A DNA stretch of 64,000 nucleotides from FEN-1219 sp963817615 (GCA_963817615.1 CAWFPH010000003.1:558001-622000), one strand, 5' to 3'; counted from the stretch's first letter, positions 8,570-17,501 are shown. Program-made: numbers and translations. The notes: generated by a model not told the origin, from the letters alone.

Positions 8570-9913
8570 ATGTATCTCACGAGAAAGCATCTTTCGCGGC
8601 GCACGGTGCTGAAAGCAGCGGGCGTCTCGCTGTCTCTGCCGCTGCTCGATGCGATGATTCCGGCCGCCACGGCGCTCGCCCAAACCGCGGCTGCGCCGAA
8701 GCTGCGCGCGGGATTCTTCTATATCCCGCACGGCGCGATCATGTGGAACACGGCATTCGGACCCGAGATGGATCGGTGGACGCCGAGCGGCGCCGGCGAG
8801 GAGTTCAAGCTGAGCCCGATCCTCGCCCCGCTCGAAGCCCACAAGCGCTACGTGACCTCGTTCGGCAACCTCGAGAACAAGGCGCCGCACAACTCCGTGC
8901 ATACGCTCGTGCCCGCGACCTGGTTGTCCGGCGTGCGGCCAGACGAAAAAGCGACCGGCGCGAAGATGGCGCCGACGATCGATCAGATGATTGCCGAGAA
9001 GATCGGCAGAGACAATGTGCTGCCGTCGCTCGAGGTGGCGTCGGAGACGACGATGCAGAGCGCCGCGTGCGGCACGGGGGCCTGCTACTACAGCTCGACG
9101 CTGTCGTTCCGCAACGCGACGACGCCGCTGCCGATGGAGTTCAATCCGCGCAAGGTGTTCGTGCAGCTCTTCGGCGCGGGCGACACGCCCGAGGAGCGCG
9201 CAACGATCGCGGCAAGGCGCGCGAGCGTGCTCGACATGGTCAATCACCGCACGACCGAGCTCAAGTCGACGCTCGGGCCGCGCGACCGCGTGGTGCTCGA
9301 CGACTATCTGGAGTCGATCCGCGAGACCGAGCGCCGCATCGCGAAGGCCTCGCAGCGCGACCTTACGGGCGTGGAACTGCCCGACGCGCCGATCGGCGAG
9401 CTGCCCGATTTCGATCAGCAGGTGCGCCTGATGTTCGATTTGATCGCGCTCGCGTATCGGGCCGACATCACGCGCGTCGCGTCCTACATCATGGTGGCCG
9501 AGGGCACCAATCGCACCTACAACCACATCGGCGTGCCGGACGCGTTTCATCCGTTGTCGCACCATGCGAACAACAAGGAGCGCATCGAGAAGCTCACGAA
9601 GGTGCAGCGGTACCACGTCGAGCGCTTCGCCGAATTCGTGGCGAAGCTCGCGGAGACGCCCGACGGCGACGGCTCGCTGCTCGATCATTCGCTGCTGATG
9701 TACGGCTCGAACATGAGCAACAGCGATCGGCACAACAATTATCCGCTGCCGATCATCCTCGTCGGCGGCGCGGGCGGCGCGCTCGAGGGCGGGCGGCATC
9801 TGCAGCTGCCCGAATACACCACTGTCTCGAACCTGCACCTCACGGTCGTGAACAAGGCGGGACTCGAGCTGAAGAGCCTTTCGGACAGCAGCGGTGAGAT
9901 TGCGGGCGTCTGA
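8570..9913 (+). CDS. DUF1552 family Tat-exported protein (module A)
   Basis: A 447-residue protein with a twin-arginine signal (SRRTVLKAAG at 9-18, then SLPLLDAMIP). The rest matches DUF1552, a domain related to DUF1501 and, more distantly, to the alkaline-phosphatase superfamily. Typical features are YIPHGAIMWN near the start, LEVASETTMQS in the middle and DHSLLMYGSNMSNSDRHNN near the end, where acidic and His residues could bind metal. It starts 13 bases after the DUF1592 gene with GGAGG nearby, so the two are co-translated and probably act together in the periplasm. No activity has been assigned to the family. Confidence 0.85.
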   Translation: MYLTRKHLSRRTVLKAAGVSLSLPLLDAMIPAATALAQTAAAPKLRAGFFYIPHGAIMWNTAFGPEMDRWTPSGAGEEFKLSPILAPLEAHKRYVTSFGNLENKAPHNSVHTLVPATWLSGVRPDEKATGAKMAPTIDQMIAEKIGRDNVLPSLEVASETTMQSAACGTGACYYSSTLSFRNATTPLPMEFNPRKVFVQLFGAGDTPEERATIAARRASVLDMVNHRTTELKSTLGPRDRVVLDDYLESIRETERRIAKASQRDLTGVELPDAPIGELPDFDQQVRLMFDLIALAYRADITRVASYIMVAEGTNRTYNHIGVPDAFHPLSHHANNKERIEKLTKVQRYHVERFAEFVAKLAETPDGDGSLLDHSLLMYGSNMSNSDRHNNYPLPIILVGGAGGALEGGRHLQLPEYTTVSNLHLTVVNKAGLELKSLSDSSGEIAGV

Positions 9914-10853
9914 CGAGGCGGCGCCGACCGTCATCGATCGACGGTCAGTGCTGCGCGGCTTTGCCGCCGGGGCGGCAGCCGTCGGTCTCGGCTCGCTCGC
10001 GCGTTCGAGTCGTGCGGCCGACGCGCTCGTGACGACGAGTCTTGCGCCGGGGCTCACGCTGCTCGAAGGGGCGGGCGGTAACGTGCTTGCGCTCGCGACG
10101 GAGGCGGGCAAGGTGGTCGTCGATGCGGGCGACGCCGCGCGCAGCCGCGCGCTCATTCAGGCGCTCGATGGGCTCCCGGGCGGCAAGGTGACCGCCCTGT
10201 TCAACACCCATTGGCATCCGGAGCAGGTCGGCGGCAACGAGGCGCTGGGCGCAGTCGGTGCGACGATCTTTGCGCACGCGAAGACCCGGCAGCGACTGAG
10301 CACGGGTTACTACCTGCGCGATGAAGACCGGTACCAGCCGCCGCTGGCGCCGGCGGGCCGCCCGACGAAAACGTTTCACACGGAAGGTGCGGTCACGGTG
10401 GGCAGCCGCGGCATCGAGTACGGCTATCTCGTCGAGGCGCATACCGACGGCGACATTTTCGTGTTCTTCCCGCACGCGAACGTGGCTGCGGTCGGGGGTG
10501 CACTTTCGCCGGTTCGGGACCCGGAATTCGACTGGTTCGGCGGCGGTTGGCTCGGCGGGCGTCTCGATTCCCTCGCCCGCGTGCTCGCGCTCGGCGACAA
10601 GAGCACGCGCTTCGTACCGAGCTTCGGTCGGGCCGTTGGCCGCGACGAGGTCGAGACGGAGCAGAAGATGATGCTCGAGCTGTTCGAGCGGATGGTCAAG
10701 CATGTGCGCCTGGGCGAAAGCGCGGCGGACATGCAGAAGAGCGGTGTGCTGGACGGTCTCGGCCGGTCGTTCGAGGATCCGGCGAAGCTTCTCTACGATC
10801 TGTACAAGGGCTTTTGGGCTCACCACAACACGCTGACGCACGACATCGTGTAG
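9894..10853 (+). CDS. Tat-exported metallo-beta-lactamase-fold protein
   Basis: A 319-residue protein starting at a GTG inside the 3' end of the DUF1552 gene (20-base overlap, suggesting translational coupling). A Tat-type signal has DRRSVLRGF at 15-23. The metallo-beta-lactamase core is visible: NTHWHPEQVGGNE at 104-116 and HTDGD further on. The usual HxHxDH ligand motif is altered to H-W-H-P-E-Q, so the second metal site may be changed or lost. It is probably a periplasmic hydrolase. Substrate unknown. It sits between the DUF1552 gene and the secreted ankyrin gene of module A. Confidence 0.75.
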   Translation: MRLRASDEAAPTVIDRRSVLRGFAAGAAAVGLGSLARSSRAADALVTTSLAPGLTLLEGAGGNVLALATEAGKVVVDAGDAARSRALIQALDGLPGGKVTALFNTHWHPEQVGGNEALGAVGATIFAHAKTRQRLSTGYYLRDEDRYQPPLAPAGRPTKTFHTEGAVTVGSRGIEYGYLVEAHTDGDIFVFFPHANVAAVGGALSPVRDPEFDWFGGGWLGGRLDSLARVLALGDKSTRFVPSFGRAVGRDEVETEQKMMLELFERMVKHVRLGESAADMQKSGVLDGLGRSFEDPAKLLYDLYKGFWAHHNTLTHDIV

Positions 10854-10876
10854 GCGCGCTCGGGGGGGATTCACGA

Positions 10877-12487
10877 ATGCAGCTCGACATGGCGTGTACC
10901 GCTCGATCCGATCCGTCGCCGCACCTGTCCCGTAGGCTCAAGGCCGCAATCGCCTGCATGCTCGCGCTTGCGGCCGCCGCTACGGCCCGCGCCGAGAGTC
11001 CGCTCGCCGACGCCATCGAAAGCGGCCGGCGCGTCGCCGCGCTCGAGCTGATCGCCGAAGGCGCGGACGTGAACGCCACCCAAGGCGACGGCACCACGCC
11101 GCTGCACTGGGCCGCGTACAAGCTCGACGCCGAGCTGGTACGCGCGCTGCTCGGTCACGGTGCAAAGGCGGACGTGAAGAATTCGTTCGGCGCGAGCCCG
11201 CTCGGCGAGGCGGTCAAGGCGGGCAACGCCGAGCTCGTGACGCTGTTGCTCGAGGGCGGGGCGGACGTGAACGCTGCGAACGGCGACGGCGAGACCACTT
11301 TGATGCTGGCCGCGCGCGCGGGCTCGGTTCCCGTCGCGAGCCTGCTCGTGACGCATGGCGCGGACGTCAACGCCCACGAAGCGTGGCGCGACCAAACCGC
11401 GCTCATGTGGGCGGCCGACCGTGCGAGCGCCGAGCTCGCGAAGCTATTGATCGAGCACGGGGCGGACGTGCACGCCCGCGCCGCGGTCAATGACTGGGGC
11501 GAGCAGATCACCTCGGAGCCGCGCGCGCAGTACCGGCCGACCGGCGGACTCACGCCGCTCCTGTTTGCGGCGCGCGCAGGTTGTGCGGAATGCGTACGTG
11601 CCATCGTCGCGGCCGGCGAGAGCGTCGACCGGCCAACGCCCGACGGCGTCACGGCGCTGATGCTCGCCCTCGACAACTACGAGTTCGACACCGCCAGCGT
11701 GCTGCTCGACCTCGGTGCGAATCCGAGCTATTCGGACTGGTGGGGCCGCACGGCGCTGTATCTCGCAGTCGATCTCAATACCTACGTGCCGCGCACGCCG
11801 GCCTATCCGCACTCGAAGAAGACGACGGGTCTCGAGATCGTGAACCGGCTGCTGGCAGCCGGCGTCGACGTCGATCCGCAGCTCAACATGCACCGGCCCG
11901 GCCGCGGCGGCAACAGCGAGCGCTTCACGGACGATCTCCTGACCGCCGGCGCGACGCCGCTGCTCCGGGCGGCGATCACGCACGATCACGACTCGATGAA
12001 GACACTGCTCGCGCATGGCGCCGAAGTGAATCTGCCGAACTACATGGGCGTCACGCCGCTCATGGCCGCGGCCGGTCTCGGCGTGCGCAACATCAATTTC
12101 GGCGCGAACCGATCGCCGAACTTCGAGGAAGACAAGAACATCGAGAACAAGGTGGTCGAGTCGCTCGAGATCCTGCTCGCGGCCGGCGCCGATATCAACG
12201 CGAAAGTCGCGGACGCTTACGATCGCACCGCGCGAATCGCGCGGCCGAGCGGGCTCACGGATCGCGAAGGGCAGACGGCGCTGTTTTCGGCCGCAGGCCG
12301 CGGCTGGACGCACGTGGTCGAGTTCATGATTGCACACGGCGCAGATGTCGATGCGGTCGACCGCCGCGGCAAGTCGGCACTCGACGTCGCGCTCACTCCG
12401 GTCGGCGGCCGCGCCGTGCCGAACGCGGACGCGGTCGCGCAACTGCTGCGCGACGCAAGTCATCGTTCAACGGCTGCGAAGCTCTGA
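10877..12487 (+). CDS. Secreted ankyrin-repeat protein (module A)
   Basis: A 536-residue protein with a signal peptide (hydrophobic 23-38, ending ATARA). It is nearly all ankyrin repeats of about 33 residues, with typical GADVNA, TPLHWAA, QTALMWAA and GVTALMLA motifs; about 10 repeats, interrupted by two longer insertions. It is a paralogue of the protein at 29164: both share the order DGTTPLHWAAY, DGETTLMLAARAGS and RDQTALMWAA. Periplasmic ankyrin proteins serve as protein-binding scaffolds; a partner in the DUF1592/DUF1552 complex is plausible but inferred. It begins 23 bases after the MBL gene. Confidence 0.85.
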   Translation: MQLDMACTARSDPSPHLSRRLKAAIACMLALAAAATARAESPLADAIESGRRVAALELIAEGADVNATQGDGTTPLHWAAYKLDAELVRALLGHGAKADVKNSFGASPLGEAVKAGNAELVTLLLEGGADVNAANGDGETTLMLAARAGSVPVASLLVTHGADVNAHEAWRDQTALMWAADRASAELAKLLIEHGADVHARAAVNDWGEQITSEPRAQYRPTGGLTPLLFAARAGCAECVRAIVAAGESVDRPTPDGVTALMLALDNYEFDTASVLLDLGANPSYSDWWGRTALYLAVDLNTYVPRTPAYPHSKKTTGLEIVNRLLAAGVDVDPQLNMHRPGRGGNSERFTDDLLTAGATPLLRAAITHDHDSMKTLLAHGAEVNLPNYMGVTPLMAAAGLGVRNINFGANRSPNFEEDKNIENKVVESLEILLAAGADINAKVADAYDRTARIARPSGLTDREGQTALFSAAGRGWTHVVEFMIAHGADVDAVDRRGKSALDVALTPVGGRAVPNADAVAQLLRDASHRSTAAKL

Positions 12488-12581
12488 GGCCGGCGCGCAA
12501 GGCGAGGCGGCCAAGTGGCGGTCGATCGGTTCGCCCGACTTCGGGACGGGATTGGTGAATGCGGAAATGGGGGAGTCCACT

Positions 12582-13253
12582 ATGCTGAAGACCATACGGG
12601 TGCTCGCGGCTGCGAGCTTGTGCCTGACGGCGAGTGCGCAGATCGTCGCGCAGAACCGCCACGAGGAGCCGCTCCCGCCCGATATCGATTCGGTGTCGCT
12701 GTCGAGGCTGCCGCCGCTCCAGCGTTCCGATCTCGATGCCGACGGCCAAGCGATCTACGACCGCTGGATCGGAGACAAGCCTGCGCCGAAGACGGGTCCG
12801 CCCGCGGTGATGTTCTATAGCCCGAAGTCGGAGAACGCGTTCGAGGAGTTGAATGGCTACCTGCGCTACAACGGCGCATTGAGCCCGCGCCACACCGAGG
12901 TGGCGATTCTGGTTGCGACTTGGGAGATCAAGCAGCAGTACGAGTACTCCTCGCACGAGCCGGCGGCACTCAGGTTCGGCGCGCCGCAGGCGGTCATCGA
13001 CACGATCAAGTACGACCGCGAGCCTGTGGGCTTGAGCCCCGAGGAGACGCTGATCATCAAATTCGGTCGCCAGCTGCTGCGCGAGCACAAGCTCGATTCA
13101 AGCTTGTTCAAGGAAGCCGTCGAGCGCTTCGGCAAGAAGGGCACGGTCGAGCTCGCGACGGTGATGGGCGACTACGTGATGGCCGGTCTCGTGCTCACGG
13201 CCGTTGACCAGCACCTGCCGCCCGATCGACCCGCGCGATTGCCGGTGAAGTAG
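12582..13253 (+). CDS. Exported carboxymuconolactone decarboxylase-like protein
   Basis: A 223-residue protein with an N-terminal signal (TIRVLAAASLCLTASAQIVAQ). The body matches the carboxymuconolactone decarboxylase/AhpD-like fold: RYNGALSPRHTEVAILVATWEIKQ followed by HEPAALRFGAP and the last helix (VMGDYVMAGLVLTAVDQ). The catalytic CxxC of AhpD is absent (YEYSSHE), so it is nearer the gamma-carboxymuconolactone decarboxylase side. Export of this fold is unusual but recurs in such clusters. The ATG at 12582 follows GGGGGAG; an in-frame ATG at 12567 is possible. It lies 94 bases after the ankyrin gene and may be in the same operon. Confidence 0.75.
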   Translation: MLKTIRVLAAASLCLTASAQIVAQNRHEEPLPPDIDSVSLSRLPPLQRSDLDADGQAIYDRWIGDKPAPKTGPPAVMFYSPKSENAFEELNGYLRYNGALSPRHTEVAILVATWEIKQQYEYSSHEPAALRFGAPQAVIDTIKYDREPVGLSPEETLIIKFGRQLLREHKLDSSLFKEAVERFGKKGTVELATVMGDYVMAGLVLTAVDQHLPPDRPARLPVK

Positions 13254-13262
13254 CGCGACCGC

Positions 13263-13844
13263 TCACGCGTCCGCGACGGCGCGATGAGCCTCGATGCTTT
13301 GCCACAGCCGCCGAAAGTTCGCGTCCCTCACGGGGCCGAACAGCGGGTCGGTGCCGACGAGAATGCGCTCGCGCACGGCGTGCCAATCGGCGCCCGTCAG
13401 CGTGCGCAATACGAGCGGGAAAAGCGTCGTCTCCTCGAGGCTCATGTGCTTGCGCAACGCGCCGAAATACGCGCGCCCGCGCCGCACGAGCTCCTCGCGC
13501 GGCACGATGGCCTCGTCACGATGCGCCACGAGGCTTTCGAGGAATAGACGCCCCTGCGCGGCGAGGTGCTCGTGCTCGTACTCGATCGCGTCGATCTGTT
13601 TCGCGGTCTCGGGTGCTCGCTCGACGAGCGCAGCGAACATCACGTCCTCGTTGGGATGATGGTGCGCATCCGAATAGGCCGTGAGGTACCGCATCACGTC
13701 CTCGAGGAGCTCGTAGTCGGCGCTCTGATCCGCCTCGATCGCGTCCAGCTCGCGATCGGCCGCGGCCATCAGGGTCACGACGTTGACGTGATCGTGATGC
13801 AGCTCCTCGAGCAGCGGGGCCGTGCGGTCGGCTTTGGATCCCAT
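13263..13844 (-). CDS. Hemerythrin HHE-domain protein
   Basis: A 193-residue cytoplasmic protein. Iron-ligand motifs of the hemerythrin cation-binding domain appear in order: LHHDHVN near residue 16-22, AHHHPNEDVMF about 60-70, EYEHEHL about 90-96, and KHMSLEETTLFPL about 130-142. Such proteins form a four-helix bundle with a non-heme diiron site and are linked to oxygen, nitric oxide or iron stress. A longer open frame continues upstream, but MGSKADRTAPLLEELHHDH is a natural family start. Its stop lies 9 bases from that of the convergent CMD gene. Confidence 0.85.
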   Translation of the reverse strand: MGSKADRTAPLLEELHHDHVNVVTLMAAADRELDAIEADQSADYELLEDVMRYLTAYSDAHHHPNEDVMFAALVERAPETAKQIDAIEYEHEHLAAQGRLFLESLVAHRDEAIVPREELVRRGRAYFGALRKHMSLEETTLFPLVLRTLTGADWHAVRERILVGTDPLFGPVRDANFRRLWQSIEAHRAVADA

Positions 13845-14015
13845 CGAGCAATTCCTGCATCTGCCGGTACGGGGATCTTGCTGGCAGGGACGCGCGGCGA
13901 AAACTGAGGAATGTACGTATGTCGAGGCCGAGTGTTGACGGCGCGGCGCCTTGACAGCGCCGCCCATTGACCTAGCATCGCTCGCACCCGCCGTGCCGGC
14001 CCACCGAGAATACCG

Positions 14016-14507
14016 ATGAAACTCCGCCACGCCGTGCTCCTTTTCGGAATCACGCTCGCGCTCCTTCCCGCGTTCGCCCAAGAGCCGGTCGTCGCGGCGG
14101 CCGATCCCGAGGCGCTGTTCACCGACCCGGATCCTGCCGTGAATGCCGACAAGCAGGTCGTGCTGCATATCCTGCGCGACCTCTTGCAATGCAATCACTG
14201 GGACGAAGCGGACAAATGGTTGACCGAGCGCTATCTGCAGCACAACCCGAATGCAACGTCGGGGCGCGACGACGTGATCAAATACTTCGGTCCGCCGCCG
14301 AGGAGCGCCAGCTGCGGGAAGCTGACGATGCCGGTGGTCAACGTGCTCACGGACGGCCATATCATCGGGATCGTGTTCAGGATGGAGTACGACGACCCCC
14401 GCAAGCCCGGCGCGAAGTACACCACCATCTCGTTCGACCAATGGCGAATTGCGAACGGCCGCGCGGACGAGCATTGGGACACTGCGCTGCTGACGCCGGC
14501 GAAGTAG
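14016..14507 (+). CDS. Secreted SnoaL-like (NTF2-fold) protein
   Basis: A 163-residue protein with a signal peptide (LRHAVLLFGITLALLPAFAQ). The mature part carries WLTERYLQHNPNATSGRDDV, the hallmark of SnoaL-like polyketide-cyclase/NTF2-fold proteins, followed by a beta-rich half (VFRMEYDDP, YTTISFDQWRI). These proteins often act on small hydrophobic substrates, but most exported ones have no assigned function. It precedes the MBL-cupin-SDR-PQQ set and could belong to the same pathway. Confidence 0.75.
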   Translation: MKLRHAVLLFGITLALLPAFAQEPVVAAADPEALFTDPDPAVNADKQVVLHILRDLLQCNHWDEADKWLTERYLQHNPNATSGRDDVIKYFGPPPRSASCGKLTMPVVNVLTDGHIIGIVFRMEYDDPRKPGAKYTTISFDQWRIANGRADEHWDTALLTPAK

Positions 14508-14549
14508 CGCGGGGGGCGCCATTTTCGCCGTGGCGTATCATGGCCTGCG

Positions 14550-15530
14550 ATGAGGCGTAGAACCCTGTTGCAACTCGCGGCGCCGCTCGCGATCGGTACG
14601 TGGCGGTTAGCGTTTGCGGCGGAGCCGCGCGGCACCCGGCTCGTGCTGCTCGGCACGCAGGGCGGTCCGAATTACCTGCCGACTCGCGCGGAGACCGCCA
14701 GCGTGCTCGTGGTGGACGGGCACACCTATCTGTTCGACTGCGGCTACGGCACACTCGCGGCGTTGATCAAGGCGCGTTTGTCCTATCGCGAAATCGACTA
14801 CGTCTTTCTGACGCACCTCCATGACGATCATTCGGCCGACCTGGCCGCTCTGATCGGTCATCAATGGACTGACGGACGAGTCGCGCCGGTCGCCGTCTAC
14901 GGTCCGGCCGGCACGGCCCGATTGGTCGCGGCTGCGATCGCGTACGATGCGCTCAACGAAGAGATCCGACTCGTGGACGAAGCGCGCTCGGTACGGCTCG
15001 CGAGCTACGTGAGCGGTCGAGAAGTGCCGGCAGGCGCGAAGCCGGTGGCCGTATTCCACGACGAGCGGCTGAGCGTGACGGCGGTCGAGAGCACGCACTA
15101 TCCCCCAGAGTCCAAAGCGCGGATGCCGGATCGCGCATTGTCGTACCGTTGCGAGACGGCGGATCGCAGCGTCGTGTTTTCCGGGGACACGGCGGTGTCG
15201 TCGGCGCTCGTTGCGCTCGCAAAGGGCGCCGACGTGCTCGTTTGCGAAGCGATGGACTTGCCGCTCACACGCGCGAACTTCGAAGCGCGTGTTGCGAAGG
15301 GCGCGTACGCCGATAATCCGGAAGGCATCTGGCATCACATCATCACCACGCACACGACCACGGAGCAGGCGGGCGAGATGGCGGCCGCCGCGGGTGTTCG
15401 GACGCTCGTGCTGAACCACATTCTGCCGGGCGCGCTGTCGCCGAGGGTGGGCGACGGCACGTATGCCAAGGCCGCGCGCAAGCACTTCAAAGGCGAGATC
15501 ATCGTGGGCCGGGACCTGCTGATCATCTAG
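14550..15530 (+). CDS. Exported MBL-fold hydrolase, RNase Z/arylsulfatase-like
   Basis: A 326-residue protein with an N-terminal signal (RRRTLLQLAAPLAIGTWRLAFA). THLHDDHSADL at 88-98 is an intact HxHxDH metal motif. YRCETADRSVVFSGDTA supplies the downstream Asp, and LVLNHILPG the last His. This is the architecture of the RNase Z/arylsulfatase branch; an exported member is more likely an arylsulfatase or phosphodiesterase-like hydrolase than a tRNA nuclease. It starts the run MBL, bicupin, SDR, with 8 bases to the cupin gene. Confidence 0.8.
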   Translation: MRRRTLLQLAAPLAIGTWRLAFAAEPRGTRLVLLGTQGGPNYLPTRAETASVLVVDGHTYLFDCGYGTLAALIKARLSYREIDYVFLTHLHDDHSADLAALIGHQWTDGRVAPVAVYGPAGTARLVAAAIAYDALNEEIRLVDEARSVRLASYVSGREVPAGAKPVAVFHDERLSVTAVESTHYPPESKARMPDRALSYRCETADRSVVFSGDTAVSSALVALAKGADVLVCEAMDLPLTRANFEARVAKGAYADNPEGIWHHIITTHTTTEQAGEMAAAAGVRTLVLNHILPGALSPRVGDGTYAKAARKHFKGEIIVGRDLLII

Positions 15531-15538
15531 GAGATCGC

Positions 15539-16447
15539 ATGCATCATTTTCTGCCAGCTGCCGACGTCGTCCCGACTTCGGCCTTTCCGCGCCATGCCGC
15601 GGGGTATCGGCGGTTTGCGCTGTCGGACCGCTCGGTCGGCGCCGTCCACTCCGGTTGGGGATTGTGCGAGCTCGACGCCGGCGGGCACCTCGATCTGCAC
15701 GTGCAATCGTTCGAGAAGAGCTTCTACGTCCTCGAAGGCAATCCCGCTCTCGTGCTCGACGGGCGCGGCTATCGGCTGTCACCAGGGGCGTGCGGCGTGA
15801 TCCCGGTCGGCATGAAGCAGGCGTGGCTCGGGCCGACGAACGGTCGAGCCCGCTGGATCGACATGAACGCGCCGTGCCCGAAGGGCGAAAACTTTGCGGA
15901 CGATACGTACTTCCTCGGCCCGCCGCCCAAGGTCGAGGTCGCAGAGTTCGACATCCGCGATCCGTCGTCGCGGCATCTGTTCCGCATGGCGGATGACGAC
16001 ATCAAGGTCGATGCGGTGCGCACCGGCCTCAAGAAGAATGCGCCGAAGGTCTCGGCGAGCATGGCGACGGCGCTGCTCGTCTACAGCGGCATCTCGCTCA
16101 AGATGCTCGTCGACCAGCGGCTCGACGCCGCGCTGCACACGATGTTCATGGTCGAGTACGAGCCGAATGCGAACGCGCATCCCCACGACCATCCGCTCGA
16201 GGAGGCGTACTACATCATGCACGGCGAAGTGGAGGCATGGGCCGACGGCAGCAAGTACTTGATGCGGCCGGGCGACTTCCTCTGGGCGGGCGTCGGCTGC
16301 ACGCACGCGTTCTACAACCGCAGCAACGGCACCGTGCGCTGGCTCGAAACGCAGTCGCCGCAGCCGCCCGCGCGCAATTCGTATCGTTGGGTGCGGGATT
16401 GGGATTACTTGACCGAGCAGCTCGAGCAAAAGGGAGTCGCGCAATGA
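15539..16447 (+). CDS. Bicupin protein, ureidoglycine aminohydrolase-like
   Basis: A 302-residue cytoplasmic protein with two cupin domains. The first has H50, H54 and E59 (GGHLDLHVQSFEKSFYVLEG). The second has a cupin motif around HPHDHPLEEAYYIMHGE (214-230) with H259-like density further on (GCTHAFYN). This two-domain layout matches the cupin family that includes (S)-ureidoglycine aminohydrolase, but allantoin genes are absent, so an isomerase or dioxygenase in ring-compound catabolism is equally possible. GGAG lies 6 bases before the ATG. Its stop overlaps the SDR start (ATGA). Confidence 0.7.
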   Translation: MHHFLPAADVVPTSAFPRHAAGYRRFALSDRSVGAVHSGWGLCELDAGGHLDLHVQSFEKSFYVLEGNPALVLDGRGYRLSPGACGVIPVGMKQAWLGPTNGRARWIDMNAPCPKGENFADDTYFLGPPPKVEVAEFDIRDPSSRHLFRMADDDIKVDAVRTGLKKNAPKVSASMATALLVYSGISLKMLVDQRLDAALHTMFMVEYEPNANAHPHDHPLEEAYYIMHGEVEAWADGSKYLMRPGDFLWAGVGCTHAFYNRSNGTVRWLETQSPQPPARNSYRWVRDWDYLTEQLEQKGVAQ

Positions 16448-17169
16448 ACGCCGCAAAAGATTGGCCGGAGGGCCGTGCGCCGAGCGTCGTCGTGATCGGC
16501 GGCACGGGCGGGATCGGCTTTGCGATCGCCAAATACCATGCCGATCGCGGCTGCAAGGTCGTGATCACGGGCCGCGAGCAGGGGCGAACCGCGGCAAAAG
16601 CCGCCGATATCGGCAGCGGTGCGCGCGGGATCGCGCTCGACGTGGCGGAGCCCGAATCGATAGAAGCCGCCCTCGAAGGTCTCGAGCACGTCGATCGGCT
16701 CGCGCTGGTCGCCGTCGAGCGCGACTACAACAGCGCGCGAGAGTACGACATCGCGCGCGCTCGACGGATCGTGACCATGAAACTGATCGGCTACACGGAA
16801 GTCGCGCACACATTGTTCCCGCGAATGGGGGCGGGCGCGTCGGCCGTGCTATTCGGCGGCCTCGCGAGCTCGCGGCCCTATCCCGGGTCCACGTCGATCA
16901 CGACCGTCAACGGTGCGGTATCGAGCCTGATTCGCACGCTTGCGGTGGAGCTCGCGCCGGTGCGCTTCAACGCGGTGCATCCGGGCATCATCTCCGACAG
17001 CCCGGCTTGGCAAGACAAGAAGGAGGCGATCGCCGCGATCGAGAAACGCACTCCCGGCGGGCGGCTCGCGACGACCGCGGACGTCGTCGGGGCGGTCGAC
17101 TTCCTGTTCACGAACAAGGGCGTGAACGGCATCAACCTCGTAATCGACGGCGGCTGGCTGCTGACGTAG
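16444..17169 (+). CDS. SDR-family oxidoreductase lacking YxxxK
   Basis: A 241-residue short-chain dehydrogenase/reductase-like protein. The nucleotide-binding glycine motif GGTGGIG is at 19-25 and the C-terminal region (HPGIISDSPAW, GINLVIDGGW) is typical. Where classical SDRs have Tyr-x-x-x-Lys, this protein reads ITTVN at 152-156, so both catalytic residues are replaced. It may use other residues or have become non-catalytic. Translation is coupled to the bicupin gene by a four-base ATGA overlap, so the two act in one pathway. Confidence 0.8.
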   Translation: MNAAKDWPEGRAPSVVVIGGTGGIGFAIAKYHADRGCKVVITGREQGRTAAKAADIGSGARGIALDVAEPESIEAALEGLEHVDRLALVAVERDYNSAREYDIARARRIVTMKLIGYTEVAHTLFPRMGAGASAVLFGGLASSRPYPGSTSITTVNGAVSSLIRTLAVELAPVRFNAVHPGIISDSPAWQDKKEAIAAIEKRTPGGRLATTADVVGAVDFLFTNKGVNGINLVIDGGWLLT

Positions 17170-17462
17170 CCCGACCGACGCTTCAGCCGCCCGCAACGGA
17201 TGCTCGGAAGCAGCGAACGATCCGAGCGAGAGGCGTTCGGGGCGCCTGCGTTGCCGCAGCGTCGACTGCGCGCCGGGCGCCCGTGAGCCACGTGGTCACC
17301 TGGGCCGCGAGACGGTACGCCTTCGTTCCCATACCGATTGCATTCACAAAGACGGGCCGCCGCACCGCCTGGCGAAGTCGCCGCGACGCGGTCTCCACGC
17401 GGCTGCGCTTGTCATTTGCATCATCGAGATGCCTAATGCCGCGAAGCACGGGGAGGGAGAAC

Positions 17463-17501
17463 ATGCCGACGTTGCCCGCGTTGCTCGCCGCCGAGCGATG
17501 A
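17463..17501 (+). CDS. 12-residue leader peptide coupled to PQQ gene
   Basis: ATG at 17463 is preceded by GGGGAGGGAGA, the strongest ribosome-binding site nearby, and encodes MPTLPALLAAER. Its TGA overlaps the ATG of the PQQ dehydrogenase gene (ATGA at 17498-17501), whose own start lacks a Shine-Dalgarno match. This looks like translational coupling through a minimal upstream frame. Alternatively the large protein starts upstream at 17429, but then its signal peptide would not be N-terminal. Confidence 0.4.
   Translation: MPTLPALLAAER

Noticed and set aside
8348..10156. Open frame of 602 codons antisense to the DUF1552 gene
   Set aside because: Shadow frame: no domain, and it spans the boundaries of three real genes on the other strand.
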